Part shown: piece after piece, positions 1 through 9,096 of the stretch | Numbering within the stretch: position 1 is the first letter of the stretch | Layout: the number at the start of each line of letters is the position of its first letter | NCBI RefSeq assembly: GCF_947495285.1 | Contig: NZ_CANLXZ010000002.1 | Coordinates: 102,722 to 166,721 of the forward strand | DNA length: 64,000 bases | Source: an uncultured Nonlabens sp. | GTDB lineage: Bacteria > Bacteroidota > Bacteroidia > Flavobacteriales > Flavobacteriaceae | Direction: 5' to 3' | The notes under the pieces: model-generated | Database searches by the model: none | The model's input: the letters and a program-made list of their open reading frames with translations, nothing else | What the model was told of the DNA's origin: nothing | Position numbers and translations under genes: made by a program

Positions 1-39
1 ATTACAGAGCGTTTAAGTGTCGAGTTTGATAAACTTTAA
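1..39 (+). CDS. C-terminal end of an upstream gene, possibly adenylate kinase
   Basis: The first 12 codons of the window read ITERLSVEFDKL and end in TAA at 37-39. The rest of the gene lies outside. The ending resembles the last helix of bacterial adenylate kinases, and adk commonly precedes obgE in Flavobacteriaceae, so adk is the likeliest identity. That is inference from 12 residues and synteny only. No terminator is visible in the 128 bases before obgE, so cotranscription is possible. Confidence 0.4.
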   Translation: MTERLSVEFDKL

Positions 40-167
40 AAAAGTAATAAGTAGAAACTATTCCCTTCTGGTCTAGGGAAACGGTTTCAAATAATATAAA
101 TACTCTGTTAACTATTAACTGAGAACAAAAATGGTTTTTTAATAACCGTTTAATTGAATATAGAACT

Positions 168-1175
168 ATGACTGAAGGCAATTTTGTCGATTATACAAAG
201 GTAACTGTAGAATCTGGCCGTGGCGGTAAAGGAAGCACACACTTACACAGGGAAAAATATATAGATAAAGGTGGCCCTGATGGTGGTGATGGTGGTCGTG
301 GTGGTCATATCATACTTAGAGGTAATAAAAATCTATGGACACTTTATCATTTTAAATATAAGCGTCACTTTAAGGCTGCTCAAGGTGGTAACGGTGCAAA
401 GCAACGTAGAACTGGGTACGATGGTGAGGATATTATAATAGAATTGCCATTAGGTACGGTTATTAGAGATACAGAAACTGGTCTTGTGGTACATGAGATT
501 CTAGAAGACGGTGCAGACTTTATCCTTTGTGAAGGTGGAAAAGGTGGTCGTGGTAACTGGCATTTTAAAACCTCTACTAGACAGACGCCTCGTTATGCAC
601 AAACAGGAATGGATGGTACGTCTATCGATGTAACATTTGAACTTAAAATTCTTGCCGATGTAGGTCTGGTAGGATTTCCTAATGCAGGTAAATCTACTTT
701 ACTTTCTGTACTTACAGCAGCAAAACCTAAAATAGCAAACTATGAGTTCACAACCTTAAAGCCTAACCTAGGTATTGTAGAGTACCGTGATTATAAAACC
801 TTTGTAATAGCAGATATTCCTGGAATTATAGAAGGCGCTGCAGAAGGTAAGGGAATAGGACACCGCTTCTTAAGACATATAGAACGTAATTCTACATTGC
901 TATTTCTAGTGCCAGCAGACTCTGACGATATAAATGCAGAGTATGACATTCTCGTGAATGAGTTGAGAAAATACAACCCAGAGATGCTGGACAAAGAACG
1001 TTTTGTCGTGATCTCAAAAGCAGACATGCTAGACGAAGAATTAATGGAAGAAATGAAAGAAGAATTAGACAATGATGGAGCTTTTAATGGAGCACCTTAT
1101 ATGTTTATATCTTCTATTTCACAGCATAACTTAACACAGTTAAAAGATCGTCTGTGGGCGATGTTGAATGAGTAA
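168..1175 (+). CDS. obgE: GTPase Obg/CgtA
   Basis: Obg-family GTPase of 335 residues that binds the large ribosomal subunit and acts in ribosome maturation and stringent-response signalling. The glycine-rich Obg fold covers about residues 1-160 ([27 protein letters not shown]). The G domain follows, with P-loop GFPNAGKS near 168, DIPGIIEGA near 214 and a G4 written SKAD instead of the usual NKxD. There is no C-terminal OCT extension, so the length is that of short Obg proteins. The ATG start opens MTEGNFVDY, the usual N-terminus in this phylum, and is preceded by A/T-rich sequence without a Shine-Dalgarno. Confidence 0.97.
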   Translation: MTEGNFVDYTKVTVESGRGGKGSTHLHREKYIDKGGPDGGDGGRGGHIILRGNKNLWTLYHFKYKRHFKAAQGGNGAKQRRTGYDGEDIIIELPLGTVIRDTETGLVVHEILEDGADFILCEGGKGGRGNWHFKTSTRQTPRYAQTGMDGTSIDVTFELKILADVGLVGFPNAGKSTLLSVLTAAKPKIANYEFTTLKPNLGIVEYRDYKTFVIADIPGIIEGAAEGKGIGHRFLRHIERNSTLLFLVPADSDDINAEYDILVNELRKYNPEMLDKERFVVISKADMLDEELMEEMKEELDNDGAFNGAPYMFISSISQHNLTQLKDRLWAMLNE

Positions 1176-1213
1176 AAAACTTTATTTAATCATATCTCTA
1201 ATTTAATAGAACA

Positions 1214-1951
1214 ATGAAAAAACTACTATTTATATCATTATTATTTATTGGGTTTATATCTCATGCGCAGGATCATTTAGGGATGTGGAGTTTTGAAAGT
1301 GTAGATCGTGAGGCTATCAATACAGAGTCTATGGATAAAGAAAAACTAGAAGAAAGAATCGGTAAGGTTTCTGATATGTTCGGTTCTCTAAAACTAAATT
1401 TTTCTGATGACGGGACTTATTCTTTAACTGTAATGGGACAGATTCAAAGCCACGAGTATGTCCAAAATGAAAATATATTACTTTTAAATAAAGAAGATAA
1501 GTTAGAAGTACTCACGGAGAATAAGGCTAGATTCTCTTCTGGTAGTGTGGTTTTGTTTCTACAAAAAGGAGATGTGACGGTAGAAAAAACATATACCTAT
1601 CTAAAAAAAACCAGCTATATAAACGAGAAGATAAAAGAAGAGTTGCTTTTAGGTAAATGGAAGGTAGAAGAGGTGAGAGTTGTGAATAAGTCCGAAGACG
1701 CAGATATGTTTCAAAAGGTAGGGTTAATGATAACACTAAATTTTAAAACTAATAACGAGGTAGAGCTAGGTGTAAGTGGATTCAATAATGCTCAAAAGTT
1801 TAAAATTAATCACGATAATAATGATCTGGTAGGTACTTCAAGTTCTGGTGAAGAAAAGATTGTATATAGAATACATCAATTAAATGATAACTTTATGATC
1901 GTTTCTCAAATAGAAGATGAGATTTTATTATACATGGTAAGGGATAACTAG
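1214..1951 (+). CDS. secreted lipocalin-like protein, two repeats
   Basis: Protein of 245 residues with a signal peptide (MKKLLFISLLFIGFISHAQ, likely cut after HA). The mature part holds two related stretches, each opening with a lipocalin-like G-x-W strand (LGMWSFESV near residue 23, LGKWKVEEV near 148) and continuing with beta-strand-rich sequence, which suggests an internal duplication of a small barrel domain. No catalytic motif is seen; a periplasmic or surface ligand-binding role is only a guess. It starts 38 bases after obgE and is followed by a strong terminator, so it probably ends that transcription unit. Confidence 0.75.
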   Translation: MKKLLFISLLFIGFISHAQDHLGMWSFESVDREAINTESMDKEKLEERIGKVSDMFGSLKLNFSDDGTYSLTVMGQIQSHEYVQNENILLLNKEDKLEVLTENKARFSSGSVVLFLQKGDVTVEKTYTYLKKTSYINEKIKEELLLGKWKVEEVRVVNKSEDADMFQKVGLMITLNFKTNNEVELGVSGFNNAQKFKINHDNNDLVGTSSSGEEKIVYRIHQLNDNFMIVSQIEDEILLYMVRDN

Positions 1952-1964
1952 ATGGTACTGATTT

Positions 1965-2013
1965 AAAAACATAAAAGCCTGAATCTTTATTAGATTCAGG
2001 CTTTTATGTTTTT
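1965..2013. terminator. bidirectional intrinsic terminator, 21-bp perfect stem
   Basis: Left arm 1965-1985 and right arm 1993-2013 pair perfectly over 21 bp around a 7-nt loop. The outer bases are A5 on the left and T5 on the right, so a U-tract exists on either strand. It sits 13 bases after the lipocalin-like gene and between it and the converging NamZ-like gene. Confidence 0.9.
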
Positions 2014-2171
2014 GATACGCTTAGTTCACCGCTCAAATTACTTAAAGTACCGTAGGTAAATCGCGTTGCGTATGTTCCCGTTGCTCTTTTATAAACGAGC
2101 TTTATAAAATTAAGATATGTTATTATTCATGATTATTGTGCTCGTACGATAGTCATTGATGTGTATTGTTT

Positions 2172-3494
2172 TTATTTATAAAGTAAATATCTGACTCTGA
2201 TTTCTTGATACTCTTCTAGTCCTTTCTCCCAAGTGGCTGCTATTTCTTGTGCGGTCATGCCTTTCTCGATCTGTGCTTGCAATGTTTTTGTTCCTGCTAG
2301 CTTAGTAAAAAATGAGTAAAAGAAGTTTTGTTTTGATGGCGCTTTCGCGAAAGCGTCTACCAAAAACTCTAAGTTTAAATAATCTAGCTTTTTATAGTCT
2401 CTAAGGTCTACACCGTAGCATTTCTTCCCGTTAAATTTAGGTCTTTTGGCACCTACATTAGGCGTAGGTGTAAAGTCAAATTCTGTGTATTTTACCAGTG
2501 ATGGAGAACCGTAAACTTGAAATTGCATCTCTGTACCACGGCCTACACTTACATCTGTACCTTCAAAGAAACATAGACTGGGATATAAATTTATAGCCTG
2601 GTCGTTAGGTAAATTAGGAGATGGTTTTATAGGTATGCTATAAGAGGAGTCGTGTGTGTAGTTTTTACATTCAATGATCTCTAGGTTTGCTACTAGGTTA
2701 TTTTCTAGCCAGTTTTCTCCATTAATCATAAGGGCATATTCTCCTATGGTCATGCCATGAACTACTGGTACAGGGTGCATACCTACAAAGCTCTGATGCT
2801 CTTGCTCTAGAATAGGACCGTCTATATAATGACCATTAGGGTTAGGCCGGTCTAGAACGATTAATTTTTTATCGTACTGCGCACAGGCTTCCATGACGTA
2901 ATGTAGTGTAGAGATGTAAGTGTAAAAACGTGCGCCAACGTCTTGTATGTCAAAAAGGACAACATCTACGTCTTCTAATTGTTTTTTGTAAGGCTTTTTA
3001 TTTTTACCGTATAAAGAGATTATAGGTAGCCCAGTTTGAGAGTCTATACCATCTTTAATCGTTGCGCCAGCGTCTGCAGTACCTCTAAAACCATGCTCTG
3101 GTGCAAATACTCTTTTAATGTCTATACCATGCGATAGTAAAGTGTCTACGAGATGTGTGTAACGTAGTTTTTCTGTAGTTTTCCATTCTTTAGATATAAT
3201 CGTGTCTTGTGTTTTTACAACACTAGTTTGATTACCTACTATGGCAACTTTTTTATCTTTTAGTTTTTTTATCCAATCACCTAATAGATAGGCTGCAGGA
3301 ATAGGCTCGTTGTTATTTGCGTCTACTAGAAGCTGCTTATTGCGTTTGTCTTGCGATGCAAGCTCTTCTTTAACAGGAGATGTAGGCGTATTATTACTAT
3401 TGATCTTAGAATTACAAGAAGTTATTACTAAGACCATAGCGATTATGGTATATTTGAATATATAAGTAGAAAAAGTGAATCTAGAGTATTTCAT
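2172..3494 (-). CDS. DUF1343 / NamZ-type exo-beta-N-acetylmuramidase lipoprotein
   Basis: DUF1343 family (440 residues), whose characterised members (NamZ) release terminal N-acetylmuramic acid from peptidoglycan fragments. Family motifs visible are VGNQTSV, FAPEHGFRG, DIQDVGARFYTY, VLDRPNPNG, GPSP-like KPSPNLPN and GTDVSVGRGTE. The N-terminus carries a lipoprotein signal with lipobox VITSC near residue 27, so it is probably anchored in the outer membrane or periplasm. Residues near 366 (AFAKA) are encoded by a copy of the iterated 14-bp palindrome. The ATG at 3494 lies 19 bases inside the divergent permease gene. It converges on the lipocalin-like gene. Confidence 0.9.
   Translation of the reverse strand: MKYSRFTFSTYIFKYTIIAMVLVITSCNSKINSNNTPTSPVKEELASQDKRNKQLLVDANNNEPIPAAYLLGDWIKKLKDKKVAIVGNQTSVVKTQDTIISKEWKTTEKLRYTHLVDTLLSHGIDIKRVFAPEHGFRGTADAGATIKDGIDSQTGLPIISLYGKNKKPYKKQLEDVDVVLFDIQDVGARFYTYISTLHYVMEACAQYDKKLIVLDRPNPNGHYIDGPILEQEHQSFVGMHPVPVVHGMTIGEYALMINGENWLENNLVANLEIIECKNYTHDSSYSIPIKPSPNLPNDQAINLYPSLCFFEGTDVSVGRGTEMQFQVYGSPSLVKYTEFDFTPTPNVGAKRPKFNGKKCYGVDLRDYKKLDYLNLEFLVDAFAKAPSKQNFFYSFFTKLAGTKTLQAQIEKGMTAQEIAATWEKGLEEYQEIRVRYLLYK
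2341..2354. repeat. iterated palindrome GCTTTCGCGAAAGC, copy 1
   Basis: Perfect 14-bp palindrome, extended to 16 bp by flanking C and G. It lies inside the NamZ-like gene and is read as Ala-Phe-Ala-Lys-Ala. Confidence 0.95.
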
Positions 3495-4710
3495 TGCTAA
3501 AAGGGTACAAAGTAGTACAAGTTATAAAAATAGTGTAAGTGCACCGATAATAAAAATTGCGATAGCAGCAATTGCTATAGGTATTATAGTGATGCTTATA
3601 GCTATAGCTACTGGTGTAGGACTGCAAAAAAAGATAAAAGAAAAAGTAAGTGCTTTTAATGGACACGTAAATATTTCTTTATACGACCGTAATAACTCTG
3701 TAACCACGGTAAAACCTATCTCAAAGGAGCAAGATTTTTATCCTGATTTTACAGATGTACCAGCGGTAACACACATACAGGGTATCGCTACTAAGGGTGG
3801 TATGATACGCACAGCAACCGATTTTGAAGGGATTATTCTTAAAGGTGTCGGCATAGATTATGACTGGCAGTATCTTCAAGAGTTTTTAATAGAAGGTGAG
3901 TTGCCCGAACTAAGTATAGATGACACTTCTTTTGACATATTAATTTCTGATGATATTGCTGCGCGTTTACAACTTAAAGTAGGTGACCAGGCAAGTACTT
4001 ATTTTATGAAAGCAAATGGTCAGGAGCCTATTGCTCGATTTTTTACCGTTTCTGGGATTTATGATAGTGGTCTAGAAGAGTATGACTCTAAATTTATAGT
4101 AGGCGATATGAAACACATACAGCGTATTAATAAATGGGATGAAAATCAAGTAGGGAAATTTGAGGTTTTTATTAATGATTTTGATCAACTTGATGAAATA
4201 GGTAGAAACATACAATTAAATACACCATCAGAATTAAATGCTAAAACTATAGAACAAGAGCTACCTGCTATATTTCAATGGCTCGCTTTGCTAGATGGTA
4301 ATATTTTTGGAATTATAGGTATAATTCTCATCGTAGGTATAATCAATATGATTACCGCATTATTAGTATTGATTCTAGATCGAACTAATATGATAGGTGT
4401 TTTAAAATCCCTCGGTGCTTCTAACTGGACTGTGCGTAAAATATTTCTTTACAACGCAATGAATTTAGTTTTTAAAGGTCTTGTGATAGGGAATGTCATA
4501 GGTTTAGGTTTGATAGGGATTCAATTCTTTTTCAGCCCGTTAACGCTAGATCCACAATCGTATCATGTTACTGAGATGCCTGTTTATATATCGTGGTGGC
4601 ATGTCGTGGCTTTAAATCTAGGAACCTTTGTAGTATGTTTACTCGCTTTGATCGTACCTACTTTTATAGTGAGTAAAATAAGTCCGGTTAAGGCGATGCG
4701 ATTTGAGTAA
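3475..4710 (+). CDS. ABC transporter permease, FtsX/LolC-E family
   Basis: Inner-membrane permease of 411 residues of the MacB/FtsX/LolCE superfamily. It has one N-terminal membrane helix (about 28-50), a large periplasmic domain (about 50-265) and three C-terminal helices (about 275-300, 325-350, 375-400). The sequence LVLILDRTNMIGVLKSLGAS is the typical cytoplasmic loop of the family. The lipoprotein-export (LolC/E-like) assignment follows homology of the whole class; no ATPase partner is in the window. The start is GTG at 3475, chosen because MNLEYFIAKR is the conserved N-terminus in this phylum. Start codons of this gene and the divergent NamZ-like gene overlap head to head. Confidence 0.88.
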   Translation: MNLEYFIAKRVQSSTSYKNSVSAPIIKIAIAAIAIGIIVMLIAIATGVGLQKKIKEKVSAFNGHVNISLYDRNNSVTTVKPISKEQDFYPDFTDVPAVTHIQGIATKGGMIRTATDFEGIILKGVGIDYDWQYLQEFLIEGELPELSIDDTSFDILISDDIAARLQLKVGDQASTYFMKANGQEPIARFFTVSGIYDSGLEEYDSKFIVGDMKHIQRINKWDENQVGKFEVFINDFDQLDEIGRNIQLNTPSELNAKTIEQELPAIFQWLALLDGNIFGIIGIILIVGIINMITALLVLILDRTNMIGVLKSLGASNWTVRKIFLYNAMNLVFKGLVIGNVIGLGLIGIQFFFSPLTLDPQSYHVTEMPVYISWWHVVALNLGTFVVCLLALIVPTFIVSKISPVKAMRFE

Positions 4711-4735
4711 ATATCAAATATCTAGACTAGATCTA

Positions 4736-4834
4736 GACTATGCCAACACAAATAATTGGCATGTCAAATCTGAATGACTTTGTCAAAAAGTTTTAGAAAC
4801 TAACATGCTGACTGTGTGTCTTGGCATGTGGGTT
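4736..4834 (-). repeat. solo REP/BIME-like hairpin pair, inverted copy of the 26-kb array unit
   Basis: 4736-4765 is a 30-base dyad (ATGCCAAC...TTGGCAT) matching the reverse complement of the array hairpin at 26800-26829 at 28 of 30 bases. 4798-4834 holds a diverged copy of the second hairpin type (AACATGC...TTGGCATGT). Read on the minus strand the order is second hairpin then first, as in the array, so this is one complete composite unit in the opposite orientation. It occupies the gap between two converging genes. Confidence 0.85.
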
Positions 4835-4891
4835 AAGGATGTAGAAAATTTACTATCTAAAAAATGGTTTAGGTTTTGATACTATTAAAAC

Positions 4892-5713
4892 TTACCAACC
4901 TCTAGAACTAGAAGCAGCCTCTAGCTTATCCTCAATATCATCTGGTAATTGATAAAAGAAATCAGTTCCTGTTAACTCTTCTATTTTATCTACACTAGTG
5001 ATAAAGTCATAAATAGATTTGTTAGTCTTTTTATGTGGCATGAGAAAAGCTACCATTTTGCCACCATTAGAGTCAGTGCGATATAGGATTTTATAATACT
5101 GTTCTGGTACTGATACATCTTCAGAACCTATTGATTTTAAATTGTCTTTTAAAACAGACCCTGTAATCACATAAATCTCATCATAACGTTTTGCATAATA
5201 CCTAGTCTTTTGCTCTAGTCTGTTCCATATACCGGCATTAAAGGCGTGTACTTGTGGACTTATGTTAGAAGTAAGAAAGGTCTCGTCATGAGCAGCTTTA
5301 GTAGATTTTCTGTCTCCTGCAGGAACTAGGTGTCCTTTATCATAACCACTTTTTTTATAATTGCGCCAGTGAGCAGCCTTAGTTTTTACTTTATCATCTA
5401 CCTCAAAGTATGGTCTCTTGTAATGGTTATTAGTTATGTCGCTTGCTCTTAAAACATGCGCTGTCCATTCTGCCTGCTCATGTTGTTCGTTATAAGATAG
5501 GCTGTAAGTATGGTGGTTTACAATTTGATTATTAGAACGTGGTAAAAAATCTTTCAATGCTAGCGATTTCATACCGTCACCATTTATGTCACGATTTAGA
5601 AACTCATCTTGAGATAAATTATCTTTAGAATACGCTTCATTCTCTTTATTTTGATAGGTGTAATAAACAGCAGCGCAGGCTAGTATTATAATAGGGTAAA
5701 TGTATTTTCTCAT
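4892..5713 (-). CDS. DNA/RNA non-specific endonuclease (NUC1 family)
   Basis: Beta-beta-alpha-metal nuclease of 273 residues in the Serratia nuclease/endonuclease G family, cleaving DNA and RNA without sequence preference. The catalytic block is YDKGHLVPAGDR with general-base His about 128, and the metal-binding Asn/Glu stretch is FNAGIWNRLEQ about 158-168. Residues 1-20 form a hydrophobic signal or anchor helix, so the enzyme is exported, fitting nutrient scavenging or matrix DNA turnover. The start ATG directly abuts the stop of the ABC permease, so the two are cotranslated in an operon that begins with prc. Confidence 0.92.
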   Translation of the reverse strand: MRKYIYPIIILACAAVYYTYQNKENEAYSKDNLSQDEFLNRDINGDGMKSLALKDFLPRSNNQIVNHHTYSLSYNEQHEQAEWTAHVLRASDITNNHYKRPYFEVDDKVKTKAAHWRNYKKSGYDKGHLVPAGDRKSTKAAHDETFLTSNISPQVHAFNAGIWNRLEQKTRYYAKRYDEIYVITGSVLKDNLKSIGSEDVSVPEQYYKILYRTDSNGGKMVAFLMPHKKTNKSIYDFITSVDKIEELTGTDFFYQLPDDIEDKLEAASSSRGW

Positions 5714-6817
5714 CTAACTAGTTTTTACGTCCAGAGCATCTCTTAAAGCATTTCCTAAAAGCATAAAAGCCATTACTAAGGTCATGATAGCTATTCCTGG
5801 AACGATTGCAAGATAAGCTTTGTCTAGAATTATGTATTGGTAATGATCTTTTATCATGCTGCCCCAACTAGGCATGGGAGGTTGTGCGCCTAGACCTAGA
5901 AAGCTAAGACCACTTTCTATAAGAATAGATGCAGCAAAATTTGCTGCGCTAATCACGATTACAGGCGCCATAATATTGGGTAGAATATGTTTTGTTATAA
6001 TTCTATAATTATTAAAACCTAAAGCTTTGGCAGCAGTTACGTATTGGTATTCTTTGGCGACTATGATCTGTCCTCGTACCACACGTGCTACCTCTACCCA
6101 CATCGTAAGACCTACCGCTATAAAGACAGTAAGAAACCCTTTTCCTAAAGCTATACTTATAGCAATTACCATAAGAAGTGTAGGTATGGACCAGGTAACA
6201 TTGATTAACCACATGATAGCAGCGTCTATTTTACCACCATAATAACCTGCGACCGCTCCTAGAAATATTCCAATAATTAAGGAAATGAAAACCGTTACAA
6301 ATCCTATAGAAATACTAACTCTAGTCCCTACCATCATACGACTTAAAAGGTCACGACCATATTTATCAGTACCTAGAAGAAATGTTTTTTGAGAGGTGTA
6401 GCTTTCGCGAAAGCGAGACAAATCCATCTTTTTTTCTAACTTTAAAGGCACTTCTATAAAAGGCAATAGATTACCATCTACATCATATGGACGGTAATAA
6501 AAAATACCATCTTTGAAATCAAGATCTGAATAAGGGATTTCTTCAAAGGAAGATGTTTTTCCATTCCACCAGTCCCAAAAACTAGATTCTGTTTGTACAG
6601 ATGGAAGTTGCAGAAGGTTTACCGTAAAACCTGGAGGCTGTGAATGTATAGAAATATGCATTTGATTTGCATACTGCGTGTCGTCTGGTGCGAGTACATA
6701 TGCAAAGAGTGCAATGATGGCATAAAACAGAATGACTATAAAACTCAAAACGCCCCAGAAGTTTTTTTTGAATTTCTGGAGCGCGATAGAGCTTAATGAT
6801 GTTGTTTTATGAGACAT
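5714..6817 (-). CDS. ABC transporter permease, DppC/OppC type
   Basis: Inner-membrane permease of 367 residues related to OppC/DppC of peptide/nickel importers. It has an N-terminal helix (about 19-43), an unusually long soluble insertion (about 45-140) and the conserved permease core: LGTDKYGRDLLSRMMVGTR near 148, the EAA loop AAKALGFNNYRIITKHILPN near 268, and GLSFLGLGAQPP near 305. Its start overlaps the prc stop by one base (TAATG). No second permease, ATPase or binding protein is in the window, so partners must be elsewhere. Residues SRFRES near 134-139 come from a copy of the iterated palindrome read in another frame. Confidence 0.9.
   Translation of the reverse strand: MSHKTTSLSSIALQKFKKNFWGVLSFIVILFYAIIALFAYVLAPDDTQYANQMHISIHSQPPGFTVNLLQLPSVQTESSFWDWWNGKTSSFEEIPYSDLDFKDGIFYYRPYDVDGNLLPFIEVPLKLEKKMDLSRFRESYTSQKTFLLGTDKYGRDLLSRMMVGTRVSISIGFVTVFISLIIGIFLGAVAGYYGGKIDAAIMWLINVTWSIPTLLMVIAISIALGKGFLTVFIAVGLTMWVEVARVVRGQIIVAKEYQYVTAAKALGFNNYRIITKHILPNIMAPVIVISAANFAASILIESGLSFLGLGAQPPMPSWGSMIKDHYQYIILDKAYLAIVPGIAIMTLVMAFMLLGNALRDALDVKTS
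6401..6414. repeat. iterated palindrome GCTTTCGCGAAAGC, copy 2
   Basis: Exact 14-bp copy inside the OppC-type permease gene, read in the frame that gives Arg-Phe-Arg-Glu-Ser, within its soluble insertion. Confidence 0.95.
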
Positions 6818-9003
6818 TAGTTTTTAACGCTCCATTTAGTCTTGTTCTTATTCTTAATGTTGTTCATGCGTAAATCTTTAAGAACATTTACAGCCTCAGA
6901 AACGTAAACATCTTTCTTAAGATTTTTCATCCATGCTTCACGTTTATCTTTAAGAGCACTATCATTTAAAGTTAGTGTCTTCTCATAAGTTAGCATATCA
7001 AATTCTAAGTTGTTTTTATAATCAGATAAAGAGTCAAATTGCTCTGTTTCTTTTTCTAACCTGTCAAGACGCTCGCTGTATTCTGTAAAATTTAATGGAA
7101 TGTCATTGTTATCACGTTGCTCGCTCAACCATTTTGCGTTGTCATCTATCAGTTTAAAAGTAGGGTTGTTATTTATCCTTTCTTGTGCCTTTTGAATAGA
7201 TTCTGCAAGATTAGAATAACCTGTAAATTTATTATAATCTGCTTTGGCGATTTCATCATAAGGAAGTGGGAATTCTTCATCGCGTTCTCCTACATCTATA
7301 TAACTGTATCTACCTGGTGTAACGACGTCACTTTTTACACCTTCTAGCTGTGTACTACCTCCATTAATTCTATAGAATTTTTGAGTAGTTAATTTTACAG
7401 CGCCTAAATCTCCATATTGATTATTACGCACCCACTGATTAAGATCTTCAAAGTTTTGAACCGTTCCTTTACCAAATGTTTGCTTGCTACCTATTATTAC
7501 AGCACGCTCATAATCTTGTAAAGCTGCGGCTAGTATTTCACTTGCACTAGCACTAAACTCGTTTACCATAATTACTAGTGGTCCTTCCCAAAGAATCTCA
7601 CCGCTATCACTGTCTCTAAGAGTTCTTGTTCTTTTATCTTTTAAAGCTACTTGTACTACAGGACCTTCGTCTACAAAAAGCCCTGCCATTTCTACAACTT
7701 CTCTCAAAGATCCACCACCATTATTACGTAGGTCTAAAATAAGACCGTCCATACCTTCAGTTTTTAATCTTTTGATTTCTTGTGCGATATCATTTGCTGA
7801 TGCACGCCCATTAGGATCGTCAAAATCAAAATAGAATTTAGGCAAGTTGATGAAACCAAATCTAAAGTCCTGATCTTTTCCTATTACAGATTTTGCAAAA
7901 GTTTCTTCTATTTGAACTATATCTCTTATTAAAGTAATATCTTCTATAGATCCATCTACTCTTTTAAGGGTTAAGATAACTTTACTGCCTTTAGGACCTT
8001 TTATCAATTCTACGGCATCACTTATTCTCATACCTACTATAGAAGTAGCAATAGTATCTTTTTCTTGTGCTACTTTAAGGATTTTATCGCCTACCTCGAT
8101 CAGCTCACTTTTCCATGCTGGTCCACCAGAGATAATTTCTATAACACTAATGTAATCCATCTTTTTTTGAAGGCGCGCACCTATTCCTTCCAGTTTACCA
8201 CTCATTGAAGTGTCAAAACGTTCTTTGTTTTGTGGTGGGAAATAATTAGTATGTGGGTCAAAGTGTGCTGTTATAGAATTTACAAATAGAGAGAAATAGT
8301 CTAGACGTTGTACATCGTCATTATTGTCAAAATTCTCTAACATCGACTTTTTGATCTCTGCTCTTGTTTCTTTTTCTAGATCAACAAGGCTCTTCTGTTC
8401 AGATTTAGGATCTTCTTTTAGAGTTTCCTTTTGTTCTTCTATTTTATCATAATAAGTACCTAGTGCTGTTAGTTTTAATAACTTTCTCCATCTATCTTTT
8501 AATTCGGCTTTGTTCTTTGCATAAGGAGCCTTTTCATAATCGGTATCCATACGCTCATCTGCGGTAAAGTCAAATGGCGTTTCTATTAATTTTGCAAATA
8601 TTTTCTCTGATTCTTCTTGACGCTTTAAAAGACGCTCGTAGGTTAGATTAAATAAATCGACCTTACTATCACGTATTTGGTCGTCGATTAAATATTCATA
8701 TGCCTGGAATTCTTTATAATCACTTTCTAAAAAGTATCTTCTTGCAGGATCTAAGTCGTTGATGTAATTATCAAAAATGTCTTTTGAAAATTGGTCGGTA
8801 AGATCTGCTGGTGAAAAGTGATTTCTTTTTAAGACGTGCGAAATTAAATTTACTAATAACTGCTCTTTTTCTTTGTCTCCAGGGTCTATAGTATTGTTAG
8901 TAAAACTACAGCTAGCCGTTGCCACAAGTAATGTGAGTATCGCTAGTATAAAATTATTTTTAAGGAAATTCATAAGGATTTTCATTTGTCTCTTTCTACA
9001 CAT
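6817..9003 (-). CDS. prc: tail-specific carboxy-terminal processing protease (S41)
   Basis: Prc/Tsp-type periplasmic serine protease of 728 residues, degrading proteins from their C-termini. Order: signal or lipobox region (LLVATASC near 32), N-terminal helical domain, PDZ domain about 270-365 (GIGARLQ, GGPAWKSELIEVGD), then the S41 protease fold with catalytic Ser in NEFSASASE (about 485) and Lys in FGKGTVQ (about 512), and the C-terminal DUF3340 helices. The first ATG is used here; in-frame ATGs at 8985 and 8973 would give a more normal signal peptide and one may be the real start. It heads the operon with the permease and nuclease. Confidence 0.93.
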   Translation of the reverse strand: MCRKRQMKILMNFLKNNFILAILTLLVATASCSFTNNTIDPGDKEKEQLLVNLISHVLKRNHFSPADLTDQFSKDIFDNYINDLDPARRYFLESDYKEFQAYEYLIDDQIRDSKVDLFNLTYERLLKRQEESEKIFAKLIETPFDFTADERMDTDYEKAPYAKNKAELKDRWRKLLKLTALGTYYDKIEEQKETLKEDPKSEQKSLVDLEKETRAEIKKSMLENFDNNDDVQRLDYFSLFVNSITAHFDPHTNYFPPQNKERFDTSMSGKLEGIGARLQKKMDYISVIEIISGGPAWKSELIEVGDKILKVAQEKDTIATSIVGMRISDAVELIKGPKGSKVILTLKRVDGSIEDITLIRDIVQIEETFAKSVIGKDQDFRFGFINLPKFYFDFDDPNGRASANDIAQEIKRLKTEGMDGLILDLRNNGGGSLREVVEMAGLFVDEGPVVQVALKDKRTRTLRDSDSGEILWEGPLVIMVNEFSASASEILAAALQDYERAVIIGSKQTFGKGTVQNFEDLNQWVRNNQYGDLGAVKLTTQKFYRINGGSTQLEGVKSDVVTPGRYSYIDVGERDEEFPLPYDEIAKADYNKFTGYSNLAESIQKAQERINNNPTFKLIDDNAKWLSEQRDNNDIPLNFTEYSERLDRLEKETEQFDSLSDYKNNLEFDMLTYEKTLTLNDSALKDKREAWMKNLKKDVYVSEAVNVLKDLRMNNIKNKNKTKWSVKN

Positions 9004-9020
9004 GTAAAAACCATGCCAAT

Positions 9021-9092
9021 TTAAGATGGTTAAAGTAAGGCAAGAATATCACATGGTACGGCTAATTTACTTAATTTTAACCACCTTAAAAA
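9021..9092. promoter_or_regulatory. imperfect dyad in the prc/surE divergent intergenic region
   Basis: The left half near 9021 (TTAAGATGGTTAAAGTAA) is mirrored near 9073 (TTAATTTTAACCACCTTAA). The arms lie between two divergent start codons and could be an operator serving both, but the match is imperfect and the AT content makes chance similarity possible. Confidence 0.3.
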
Positions 9093-9096
9093 TCTT

